NCBI GenBank assembly: GCA_021823625.1
Contig: JAKANS010000046.1
Location: 1-36,049, forward strand
Reading direction: 5' to 3'
Origin: a bacterium
GTDB taxonomy: Bacteria > Verrucomicrobiota > Verrucomicrobiia > Limisphaerales > J093
Length of the DNA stretch: 36,049 nt
Numbering within the stretch: position 1 is the stretch's first letter; each line of letters opens with the position of its first letter. Below, piece after piece: positions 28,080 to 35,978 of this stretch. The notes beneath the pieces were generated by a model that had not been told where the DNA came from, did not search any database, and was given only the letters and a program-made list of their open reading frames with translations. The translations under genes and the position numbers were made by a program.

Positions 28080-28328
28080 TCACTTGAGCATCTCCCAGTC
28101 TTCCTCGGGAATGCACGGCTCGGTCAGGTCGCCGTGGATGTGCACCGTGCCTTTCATGCAGCCCACGACGCTCTGCTGCGCCCTGCGGGGCGTGGGCTTG
28201 CGGATCGGTTCGACACGCGCCAGCGGCACATTGCGCCGACAGACGATCACTTCGCCGCCCTGTTCCACCAAGGCCAACAGTTCGGAAAACCGGTCTTTGA
28301 ACTCCGCGACGTTCACCGTCTTGCTCAT
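28080..28328 (-). CDS. Phd/YefM-type antitoxin
   Basis: An 82-residue antitoxin. The N-terminal domain (MSKTVNVAEFKDRFSELL, EQGGEVIVCRRNVPLARVEP) is the Phd/YefM DNA-binding and dimerisation fold. The C-terminal part (KGTVHIHGDLTEPCIPEEDW) would wrap the VapC-type toxin, as GxxHGD-containing tails do in relatives. The start ATG 28328 is supported by the family's N-terminus; the frame is open further but reads through scar D. The gene order antitoxin then toxin with a 7-base gap is standard and predicts autorepression from sites just upstream, i.e. at the edge of ppdK scar D. Confidence 0.87.
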   Translation of the reverse strand: MSKTVNVAEFKDRFSELLALVEQGGEVIVCRRNVPLARVEPIRKPTPRRAQQSVVGCMKGTVHIHGDLTEPCIPEEDWEMLK

Positions 28329-28385
28329 GGCCAGGAACATGGCCAACTTCCTGGATAAACGCAAGCCGTCCTCCAAAGCGGTGCA

Positions 28386-28555
28386 GCAGGACTTGGCGAA
28401 GAACACAGTTGTACCCGTCGAGAAGATTGAACAGCGGGCGAAGGAACTCCACGCGTTCGACCCGATGCACGGCTTCCGTGGCTGCCGTCTGGACATCGTT
28501 TGTCCGGTAATCCCCGAGATGCAGGCTCGCGCCGCGCTCGAAGCGGCAAATGCGG
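28386..28555 (+). pseudogene. ppdK: ppdK scar D (residues 669-724)
   Basis: The frame reads QQDLAKNTVVPVEKIEQRA, then KELHAFDPMHGFRGCRLD, then IPEMQARAALEAANA. It matches PPDK residues 669 to about 724, with more substitutions than scars B and C. After that the frame continues as Ala/Arg-rich non-PPDK sequence to a TGA at 28675-28677, directly before a candidate ferritin ATG. No catalytic residue is included. Confidence 0.88.
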
Positions 28556-28698
28556 CAGCGACCGCACGCAAAGCGAATGCTGCGGCTTCGAAGCGCAGGG
28601 TTTTCGCGAGTCCTTGCAGGGTTTGCGACGCGCGGCGCTGCACGATCGCTTGCCGGTGGCGCCGTTTTGCGGCATGAATGTCCCAACGAATTGTGCTT

Positions 28699-29214
28699 AT
28701 GATCAAATCCAAGATCCCTACCAACGTCCTGACGGAACTTAACCGCCAGCTTAACCAGGAACTCAGCGCCGCGCACGCCTACCTCGCCTTGTCCGCGTGG
28801 TGCGCGAGCCAGAACCTGAAAGGCTTTGCCGGCTTTTTCGCGAAGCAGGCGGGCGAGGAGCGCGAGCACGCGCAGAAGATCCTGCGACAAGTATTGGACC
28901 GCGGCGCCGTGCCGGAACTGGCGGCGCTGGCCGCGCCGCGACAAAGCTTTGACTCTCTGCTGGCGGTGGTCGAGCACGCGCAGGTGATGGAGCAGGCAAA
29001 CACGCAGGGAATCCACGCCGTTTACGAAACGGCGGTCACGGCCAGGGATTACCCGGCGCAGGTCCTGATGCATTGGTTCATCGCCGAGCAGGTCGAGGAA
29101 GAAGCCTGGGCGGACGAAGCGGTGGACCGTGTCCAAAGCGCCACTTGCGCCGGCAGTTTGCTGGACCTGGACCGTCACCTCGAGAAGATCCTGGGCACTG
29201 ACAAGGCAGGCTAA
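28699..29214 (+). CDS. Ferritin (non-haem, FtnA-like)
   Basis: A 171-residue ferritin that oxidises Fe(II) and stores iron in a 24-mer shell. All expected ferroxidase ligands can be aligned with E. coli FtnA: Glu21 in NQELSAAHAYL, Glu55 and His58 in EEREHAQK, the Glu of VMEQANTQG, and Gln/Glu in AEQVEEE. Relative to FtnA there is a small insertion before that third helix. The start ATG 28699 fits the family N-terminus (MIKSKIPTNVLTELN); ATG 28678 would add seven residues and follows the scar D frame's TGA immediately. It lies at the right border of the ppdK-scar island and has normal high G+C. Confidence 0.92.
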   Translation: MIKSKIPTNVLTELNRQLNQELSAAHAYLALSAWCASQNLKGFAGFFAKQAGEEREHAQKILRQVLDRGAVPELAALAAPRQSFDSLLAVVEHAQVMEQANTQGIHAVYETAVTARDYPAQVLMHWFIAEQVEEEAWADEAVDRVQSATCAGSLLDLDRHLEKILGTDKAG

Positions 29215-29401
29215 CCCCGGGCAATGTCCCGGTTTCAAATTGGTGTCTGCGCCACAGCGGCGGCGCAGGACCGTGCGACAGCACCGTGGCACCCAATCGG
29301 GACACGACCTGGCCCCGGTGCGGCGCGCGCGGGTTCCCGCGCCACCGCTCACTCACCGCCAATGAAGCGGTAACCGCCGGCGGGTTCGGGGCCGATTGAC
29401 C

Positions 29402-30065
29402 CCGGCTTCGCGCCCTCGTCGCCATCAATGACTTCACCGCCCCGTGGAAGATGCGCGGCGGCGGCGGCACGGCTACTCCGGCGGACGGATTCGCTTTTGT
29501 GCTGGGCGACGACGCGGCCGACGGCGCTTTTGGCGAAAACGGCGCCGGCTCGGGCCTGGTCGTCAGCTTCGACACCTACGACAACGGCGGCGGCGAAGCC
29601 CCGGCCATCGACGTCAGCTAGCAAGGCGACGTGGTGGCCACGCGCAAGTTCGACATCAGCGTTCTCCGAACTGGCGACACCTTCGTGGACCTCGGCGTGC
29701 GCGTAAACCGGAGCGGCACGCTGGATTTGTATTACGGCAACACGGCGGTGTTCCGCGGGCTGGCGTTGCCGGGTTATCAACCGTTTGCCGCAGGCCGCTT
29801 CGGTTGGGGCGCGCGCACCGGCGGGTTGAACGACAACCACTGGGTGGACAACATCCGCGTCGCGGTGAACCTGCAGCCGAATGTCGCCAGCATCAGCGGC
29901 ATCAAGAAGAACGCCAATGGCACCATCACGATCGAGTGGACCGGAGGTGGGGTGTTGCAGACGGCCCCGACGGTCCTGGGGCCATGGTCTGACCTGCCGG
30001 GATCGAGTTCGCCGTACACCCTCACGCCGACGGCCGTGATGGGTTTCAACCGGGTGAGACAGTAA
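29402..30065 (+). pseudogene. Broken secreted lectin-like protein
   Basis: The frame reads ALVAINDFTAPWKMRGGGG, TPADGFAFVLGDD, then GAGSGLVVSFDTYDN, typical of an L-type lectin-like beta-sandwich. It is interrupted by TAG at 29619-29621, continues in the same frame (TRKFDISVLRTGDTF, LDLYYGNTAVFRG, NHWVDNIRVAVNL), and ends with the C-terminal domain also found in the 1128-residue protein (GPWSDLPGSSSPYTL, FNRVRQ). The start and signal peptide are missing, with no frame upstream of about 29402. Two independent defects therefore make it a pseudogene. Restart at GTG 29631 would give only 144 residues without a signal. Confidence 0.8.
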
Positions 30066-30091
30066 CGCATCGACAACGGACAGTATCCAGG

Positions 30092-30127
30092 CGCACCGCG
30101 CGTTTCGACGGGCGGTGCGCTTTTTCC
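30092..30127 (+). terminator. Rho-independent terminator
   Basis: A perfect 9-bp stem (gcgcaccgc / gcggtgcgc) with a 12-base loop is followed by tttttcc, 27 bases after the stop of the broken lectin-like gene. Its preservation suggests that the gene was lost recently. Confidence 0.85.
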
Positions 30128-30308
30128 TACCTCCAGGCCTGCGTCGGCCGAATGTGCGAACACAGCGGGCGACCGCTTGGCTTGGCCTCCTGAACCTCAC
30201 GTGGTCGCAGGTTGACTGGCGGGTCTGCCTCGGGCCTTGGTAGTACGGCAAACCGCCCGGCTGCAAAACCGTTTGCCGGGTTGCCTGGCGGACGGCACTC
30301 TTCGGCGC

Positions 30309-31538
30309 ATGGTTGAGCACGCTTCTTCCAACACTGCGACGACACAACTACCGCCGATGCGTTACCGCCGCTTCGGCAAAACCGGCCTCCAGCTTCCCGT
30401 GATTTCGTGCGGTGGCATGAGGTATCAGCACAAGTGGCAGGACGTGGACCCGAAGGAGATCCCGGCGGACAACCAGGCCAATCTCGAGGCTTGCATTCAG
30501 CGCGCGGTCGAACTGGGCATTCATCACATCGAAACCGCGCGGGGCTACGGCACGAGCGAAATGCAGCTCGGCCCGGTGCTGGCGCAGTTCCCCCGCGAGC
30601 GGTTGATCGTCCAGACCAAGGTCGCGCCCTTCGCCGATCCGGCGGAGTTCCAGCGCACCTTCGACAAGTCGATGGCGTATCTGAAGCTGGACTATGTCGA
30701 TCTGCTCGCGCTGCACGGCATCAACAACGCGCAGTTGCTCGACTGGGCGATCCGGCCCGGCGGGTGTGTCGAAGCCGCCCGCCAACTCCAACGCGAAGGG
30801 CGGTGTCGGTTCGTCGGCTTCTCCACGCACGCCACGACCGACATCATTCTTAAGGCCGTGGAGAGCGACCTCTTCGATTATGTAAACCTGCACTGGTACT
30901 TCGTGAACGACCTGAACTGGCCGGCGGTGGAAGCCGCCACCGCGCGCGACCTGGGCGTCTTCATCATCAGCCCGAACGACAAGGGCGGGAAACTCTACAC
31001 CCCCCCGCCGAAGTTGGTCGAGTTGTGCGCGCCGCTCACGCCGATGCAGTTCAATGCCCTGTACGGCCTCGCGCGACCGCAGGTTCACACGTTGAGTTGC
31101 GGTGTCGCGAAGCCGTCGGACTTCGACGAACACGTCGCGGCGCTGGAGTTCTACGATCGGGCGGCCGAGGTGGTGGCGCCGATCGAACACCGGTTGCGCG
31201 CCGAGCTGGAGCGCGCCCTCGGCGCCGACTGGTGCGCACGTTGGTTCGAGGGTGTGCCGGAATACGTCGTCCTGCCGGGGGAGGTGAATGTCCGGGAGAT
31301 TCTCCGCCTCTGGACTTACGCCAAGGCGCTCGACTTGGTGGACTGGGCCAAGATGCGCTACAACCTGCTGGGCCAGGCGGAGCATTGGTTTCCGGGTGCC
31401 AACGCGGCCGAGTTCGACGAAGCCGCACTGCGGACCGCGGTGAGCGGCAGCCCGTTTGCGGATCGGATCGTGGGCATCCTGCACGAGGCGCACGCCCTGC
31501 TGTTCGAGGCGCCCAAGAAGCGGTTGAGCCAGGGCTGA
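30309..31538 (+). CDS. Aldo/keto reductase
   Basis: A 409-residue NAD(P)H-dependent oxidoreductase with a TIM-barrel AKR domain ([18 protein letters not shown] onwards). The catalytic tetrad positions are Glu75 (in place of the usual Asp), Tyr80, Lys104 (QTKV) and His136 (LALHG). Cofactor-side motifs RFVGFSTHA and IISPNDKGG are present. A C-terminal helical domain of about 130 residues (from [17 protein letters not shown]) follows, as in the larger AKRs common in verrucomicrobia and planctomycetes. No ferredoxin-like Cys cluster is visible. ATG 30309 is chosen; ATG 30357 would begin directly at MRYRRFG and is nearly as likely. It is a single gene with no operon partner. The substrate is unknown. 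Confidence 0.85.
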   Translation: MVEHASSNTATTQLPPMRYRRFGKTGLQLPVISCGGMRYQHKWQDVDPKEIPADNQANLEACIQRAVELGIHHIETARGYGTSEMQLGPVLAQFPRERLIVQTKVAPFADPAEFQRTFDKSMAYLKLDYVDLLALHGINNAQLLDWAIRPGGCVEAARQLQREGRCRFVGFSTHATTDIILKAVESDLFDYVNLHWYFVNDLNWPAVEAATARDLGVFIISPNDKGGKLYTPPPKLVELCAPLTPMQFNALYGLARPQVHTLSCGVAKPSDFDEHVAALEFYDRAAEVVAPIEHRLRAELERALGADWCARWFEGVPEYVVLPGEVNVREILRLWTYAKALDLVDWAKMRYNLLGQAEHWFPGANAAEFDEAALRTAVSGSPFADRIVGILHEAHALLFEAPKKRLSQG

Positions 31539-31731
31539 ACGGCCACGGCCGGCAACCGGCACCTGGCAACGCGGATCGGTCGCCACCGCGCTCTGCCGCC
31601 CCGGGACGATCGCTTGCAGCGCGAGCCGACCCCTGCTAATTATTCGCCCGTTTGACGCCGCACGCTCGCGGCGTTGACGGTTCTGGGATCTCCAAGCTGG
31701 GGGTGATTTAACCCCTGTTTAGCAGTGGCTT

Positions 31732-32448
31732 ATGAGTGTCTCCATTCTGTCGGTGCTGCTTCGTTTTGTGATTGCCGCGGACGCCCGCCTGCGTGTGGTT
31801 CAGCAGCGCGCGCGGTCGGCGGCACGCGGTGAGGTCGCGCGCCAATTGGCGTTCGCGAGCCTTTTCCTGACCGTTGTCGCGTCTGCGTTGGCCGCGGAGA
31901 GCGGCGAATCCAAGGTCACATCGTCCCAGGAGACCCCGAAAGCCACGCCGGAGGTCAAGCTGGAGGCCACGGCCAAACCGGCGAAAGCGGCCGACTTCGG
32001 AGCGGGCTTGCGCGGCGGTTTCTCCTCGACGGACTTCGGCAACAAGTTCGTGCTGGGCGAGGCGTTCGCTTACCGCGACCTGCCGTGGGGTTGGCATCTA
32101 GGCAAGCAATGGTACCTGCAAACCCGCTTGCAGCTCACGGCCGGGGCGGTTGAGGGTTACGACGACGTGGCTTTCGACGGGACGGTCGGCCCGGAACTGG
32201 TGCTGAGCTACGCCTCGTTTCCGATCACGCTCGACGCGGGATCCAGCCCCACGATCTTGAGCCGCCACACCTTCGGAGAGCGCAATCTGGGAACGGAGTT
32301 TCAGTTCACCAGCCACGTCGGCTTGGAGTGGCGCGTCTGCTGTCATTGGAGCTTGAGCTACCGGTTTCAGCACATGTCGAACGCCGGCCTCAGCCGGGAC
32401 AACCCCGGCCTGAACAGCCACCTGTTTGGCGTGGTGTACCATTTCTGA
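31732..32448 (+). CDS. PagL-like lipid A 3-O-deacylase
   Basis: A 238-residue protein whose C-terminal ~150 residues form the outer-membrane beta-barrel of PagL/acyloxyacyl hydrolases, which remove the 3-O-acyl chain of lipid A. The diagnostic YRFQHMSNAGLSRDNPGLN contains catalytic His214 and Ser216. The third PagL residue (Glu, 12 residues after Ser) is Asn here by simple alignment. Barrel strands end in aromatic residues, and the protein terminates in Phe (VVYHF), as outer-membrane proteins do. The signal sequence appears at about 37-56 (LAFASLFLTVVASALAAES), so the true start may be downstream of ATG 31732, for example GTG 31795. A Lys/Ala/Pro-rich linker precedes the barrel. Confidence 0.8.
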   Translation: MSVSILSVLLRFVIAADARLRVVQQRARSAARGEVARQLAFASLFLTVVASALAAESGESKVTSSQETPKATPEVKLEATAKPAKAADFGAGLRGGFSSTDFGNKFVLGEAFAYRDLPWGWHLGKQWYLQTRLQLTAGAVEGYDDVAFDGTVGPELVLSYASFPITLDAGSSPTILSRHTFGERNLGTEFQFTSHVGLEWRVCCHWSLSYRFQHMSNAGLSRDNPGLNSHLFGVVYHF

Positions 32449-32585
32449 CCGGTCACGCTTCCGCACGGCAATCACTGCGATAATTTCCACGGTTGCCGAA
32501 ATCCGCGGGCGAGGCTAACACCACGGCGAAGTCTTGACACGTTGCCGGCCGCCGATTTTGCCGGTCGCGCGCAAACACCGTTGCC

Positions 32586-33941
32586 ATGAAAGCCATGACT
32601 CGTCGCGAATTCGTCGGTCACTCCGCCAAAGGCGCTGCCACGTTGGCGGCCGGCGCCGGTTTCCTCACCGCCACCGCCCGCCCGCGGGCCCAAGGCGCCA
32701 ACGACAAGGTGGTCCTGGCACTGATCGGCGCGGGTGGACGCGGGTCGCAGCTCGCCGGCAATTTCGCCCAGGTGCCCGGAGTCGAGTTCAAGTACCTCTG
32801 CGACGCCGACACCAATCGCGGCGCGGGCCTCTTCGCCTCACTGGAGAAAGCGCAGGGCCGCGCCCCGCAACGCCTGAAGGATTTGCGCCAGGCATTCGAC
32901 GACAAGGACGTGAACGCCGTGGTCGTGGCTACGCCCGAGCACTGGCACGCCTTGGCCACCATCTGGGCCTGCCAGGCGGGCAAGGACGTGTACGTGGAGA
33001 AGAACCCGTCGCTGGCGATCTGGGAGGGACGCAAGCTGGTCGAAGCCGCGCAGAAGTATCGGCGCGTCGTCCAGGTCGGATTCCAGAACCGCAGCGCGCC
33101 TTACGCCGTCTCGGCGCGCGAGTATCTCCGCAGCGGCAAGCTCGGGAAAATCGTCCTCGTCAAAGTCTTCAACCTCCTCGAAGGCGGCGACTGGAGCCCA
33201 CAGCCCGACAGCCCACCGCCTGCTGGCCTCGACTGGGATCTCTGGCTCGGTCCCGCGCCGGAAGTGCCTTACAACCGCGGTCGCCACCTGGGCTGGAACG
33301 ATTGGTGGGCGTATTGCGGCGGGCCGTTTTCCGGCGACGCCAGCCACCAACTCGACCTCACGCGCCTGGCGCTCGGCGATCCCGCCCATCCCAAGTCCGT
33401 CTATTGCGCCGGCGGCCGGCTCGGCTTTGCGGATGCGCGCGAAATGCCGGACACGCTCGCCGTCACGTACGATTACGGTGATTTCGTGCTGACCTGTGAA
33501 AGCGGCAACGCCACACCCTACATGCGCAAGTTTGGCCAGGAAGTGCGTTACGGCGAACAATGGCCGTACTGGCCGCTAAGCTCGTGTCGGGTCGAGATCT
33601 ACGGAACGAAGCAGCTCATGTACCTGGGCCGCCACGGTTGCGGCTGGCAGGTGGTCGAGGCGGATGGCAAGGTGGTGGCGCAGGACAAGGGCAAGTTCCC
33701 GGATCAGTGGCACCAGCCGAACTTCATCGACTGCGTGCGCTCGCGGAAACAACCCAATGCCGACATCGCCGTTTGTCACGCCAGCGCGTGCCTGATCCAC
33801 CTGGGCGTCGCCGCCTACCGGGTGGGCAAGAAGCAACTCCTGTTCGATGGCCCGAGCGAGCGCTTCACCAACAGCGACGAGGCGAACGCGCTGCTCAAGC
33901 CGGCTTACCGCAAGCAATACCGCGTGCCCGATCAAGCCTAG
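32586..33941 (+). CDS. Tat-exported Gfo/Idh/MocA oxidoreductase
   Basis: A 451-residue NAD(P)-dependent sugar or cyclitol oxidoreductase. The N-terminus MKAMTRREFVGHSAKGAATLAAGAG is a twin-arginine signal, so the folded enzyme is exported. The Rossmann fold starts with LALIGAGGRGSQLA. VVVATPEHWHA and YVEKNPS follow, with the catalytic-type Lys139 kept, but Asn140 where EKP usually has Pro. The substrate domain has DWDLWLGP, the WNDWWAYCGGPFSGDASHQLD region and QWHQPNFIDCVRSRKQP. Alternative start ATG 32595 (MTRREF) is possible. Large families of such Tat-signal dehydrogenases are typical of planctomycetes and verrucomicrobia. No neighbouring gene indicates the substrate. Confidence 0.9.
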   Translation: MKAMTRREFVGHSAKGAATLAAGAGFLTATARPRAQGANDKVVLALIGAGGRGSQLAGNFAQVPGVEFKYLCDADTNRGAGLFASLEKAQGRAPQRLKDLRQAFDDKDVNAVVVATPEHWHALATIWACQAGKDVYVEKNPSLAIWEGRKLVEAAQKYRRVVQVGFQNRSAPYAVSAREYLRSGKLGKIVLVKVFNLLEGGDWSPQPDSPPPAGLDWDLWLGPAPEVPYNRGRHLGWNDWWAYCGGPFSGDASHQLDLTRLALGDPAHPKSVYCAGGRLGFADAREMPDTLAVTYDYGDFVLTCESGNATPYMRKFGQEVRYGEQWPYWPLSSCRVEIYGTKQLMYLGRHGCGWQVVEADGKVVAQDKGKFPDQWHQPNFIDCVRSRKQPNADIAVCHASACLIHLGVAAYRVGKKQLLFDGPSERFTNSDEANALLKPAYRKQYRVPDQA

Positions 33942-34392
33942 CGAAGCCGTAGGAACTTGGAGGCGACCGCTGCCCGCGCGAGCTTCGGGACTATTTTGGC
34001 GGCGGCAATGGCGTCACCGGACAGCGCTTGTGCCGGACTTGATTCGCCGACGCCGGATCGCCGTACAAGCCCGCCTGGCTGAAGTCCCACGGTTGAAAGC
34101 CCAGCTTCAGCGCGGGCGAGGCCGGGTCGAGTCGGAAGTTGTGCGCGGCGGCGTTCGCGAATTTCGGGTCGGCAATCAGCGAATGGCGGCCAGTCCGAGC
34201 GTGCAGAAGGCGTTAAGCACAACGCGGGGTTGCGGCGCCTTGGGTGCTGGACGCCATCGGACCTTGCTTCGCCATGAAGAGCGCGGCTGCGTTCAACCGC
34301 CGGAGGCGGCAAACCACACATCCGGTGGTGTGGGAGGGAGGCCGGGGCGCAATCCCCGGCCCCCGACCCGACCCCATTTTTCAGACACGCGC
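33942..34392. other. Gene-poor stretch with a beta-helix remnant
   Basis: This stretch has no intact gene. It contains the beta-helix C-terminal remnant listed separately, and a G+C-rich hairpin (34340-34361, ggccgggg / ccccggcc) without a T tract. Confidence 0.6.
33991..34212 (-). pseudogene. C-terminal remnant of a beta-helix protein
   Basis: The minus strand reads ARTGRHSLIADPKFANAAA, then HNFRLDPASPALKLGFQPW and DFSQAGLYGDPAS, ending at TAG (33993-33991). This is the characteristic C-terminus of right-handed parallel beta-helix polysaccharide-active proteins (SLIADPKF, FRLDPASPALKLGF). The same frame meets TAA at 34215-34213 and no start exists, so only the last 70-odd codons survive. 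The function of the parent cannot be told. Confidence 0.72.
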
Positions 34393-35274
34393 TTAGAACG
34401 GATAACCCAGGGAAAGTTGCAATGTCCCGGATGGATCGAAGGGTCGAGGGTTGAGGTTGTGGCCGTATTCGAGCCGCACCGGCCCGATCACCGACCGCCA
34501 ACGCAACCCGCCGCCGACCGACCAGAGCACTTCGTCGAACGGATAGTGCGCGATGTCCGGCGTCACGCCCGCGCCGTCCACGAAGCCGACGATCGAGATC
34601 GAGGAGGTGATGAGCTGCTCGACCTCGAGGTTCCAGATCAGCGACGACTCGGCACCGATCTGTTGGCCCAGCTCGTTGAGCGGCGAGGCGCCGCCTTCGC
34701 GGTAGCCGCGGACCGTGTTTTCGCCGCCAGGAAAATAGCGCCGGTTGAACGGCAGTTTGGTGGGGTCACCGTTCGGCGGCGCGGCGACGCCGTGGGTCAA
34801 ACCCAGGTGGGCGAAACCGCCGTTCCACAACGGCCGGTGGTAACTGGCCGTGGCCCAGGCGCGCGCATAGTAGGCATCGCCGCCGAACTCTGGCAGGGCG
34901 ACCTCCGCGCCCGCCGTGGCGTGGTAGCCCCGGCGGGGCATGAGCGGGTTGTCGCGCCGCTCCACCTGCCAGTCCACGCCCACGCTGGCCGACTTCGTGC
35001 GGCCTTCGACGCTGTATTCCGCCGGCGCCGAAACGGCGCTCAACAACTCGAACGCGTAGTGCACGCCGACCTGCTGCGCCGTGTCGGGAAACAGCCGGCG
35101 CAACCCCACCGAGGCGCTGCCTTCTTCGCGGGTGAACGAAATCTCCTCACGGCGCAGCGCCTTGGCGGAGAGGTAAAACGTGCTGACATTTTGGCGATAA
35201 TTTGGAGCAGGAAATCGCCATAAATAACCCAACTGTTCGGCTTTCAGTGGCCCCGATACTTGCTGCGGATTCAT
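34393..35274 (-). pseudogene. Omp85/BamA-family barrel, N-terminally truncated by IS
   Basis: The C-terminal half of an Omp85-family outer-membrane barrel (surface antigen, PF01103). It shows FPGGENTVRGYREGG, the conserved RGY motif of loop 6, GPVRLEYGHNLNPRPFD, and a terminal beta-signal ending in GYPF. Homology begins near FYLSAKALRREEISF (about 35185). The preceding ~30 codons (MNPQQVSGPLKAEQ...) come from A+T-richer DNA that I attribute to the end of an insertion sequence. POTRA domains and the signal peptide are absent (intact relatives are longer by several hundred residues), so export is not expected. Confidence 0.8.
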
Positions 35275-35978
35275 TTGTAGGGCCTGCGTAAGGAATTGCT
35301 CTACGGTCTGATCGATGGCTGCTCAGATCTTTCGCACGACTGAGCGGCCTAAGTCTCTGACTCAGCCGTTCCGTGCACCTTCGATGAGGGCACGAAAGAT
35401 CTGCCACAACAAGGCGGCGTAGGTGAAGATCTGGAGCCGCCCGGTTTCCCGATCCCCGATCTCGCCGTAGCTCAACTGCCCGTTGCGCAGCATCGCCTCA
35501 AAAAGCAGCCGCTAACGTATGGCAGCCAGATGCACGGAGGCGTAGGCCAACTGGTAACGGCCGCTCTGTTCCTTCAGGAAGCCGAGATGCTGTTTGATTT
35601 CTTTGCAGTCGACTTCGCTGGACCAACGCACGGCATAGACTTCAAGAATCTTGGCATCGCCCAGGGTCGCGTCGGTGCAGAGAACGATGCCCCCCGGGTC
35701 TTTGTGGCAGGCTCGTACTGGGGCCCTGAAAACCAAGCGGCCCTCCCCCCACCGGGTCGGTTGGCGATCATTGGTCTCCAAGTTGATGCTCACAGTCAAA
35801 CTGGCGGTCTTATAGCGAGCCTGGCGATTGAGGGGTCGCATCTGGCGCCGCACCTTCACATAGAGCTGGCTGGCGGTATAAGTGCGCCCTTGATACCGAC
35901 AGGCCAAATTTCCGCGCTTCAGAGCATTTCAATAAATAGTGTAGCCATATTGGGCGGGTGCTGGTAGGGTCTGGGGCC
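35185..35978 (-). mobile_element. IS4-type insertion sequence remnant
   Basis: An element on the minus strand that interrupts the Omp85 gene on its left. On its right it appears to be cut by an IS630-type element. Its transposase remnant is listed separately. The DNA from about 35185 to 35330 is A+T-richer than the Omp85 sequence. Exact ends and target duplication could not be found. Confidence 0.65.
35362..35931 (-). pseudogene. IS4-type transposase remnant
   Basis: The minus strand reads ALKRGNLACRYQGRTYTASQ onward to ARNG and TGA (35364-35362). It contains the IS4-family Y-(2)-R-(3)-E-(6)-K signature exactly: Y, AV, R, WSS, E, VDCKEI, K in YAVRWSSEVDCKEIK. An in-frame TAG at 35514-35512 splits it near HLAAIR, with C-terminal LLFEAMLRNGQLSYGEIGDR still readable beyond it. 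The N-terminal part with the first catalytic Asp residues is missing, and a TGA closes the frame upstream. It is non-functional. Confidence 0.8.

Noticed and set aside
34332..34361. G+C-rich hairpin as a terminator
   Set aside because: The stem is good but no T tract follows on either strand, and no intact gene ends next to it.
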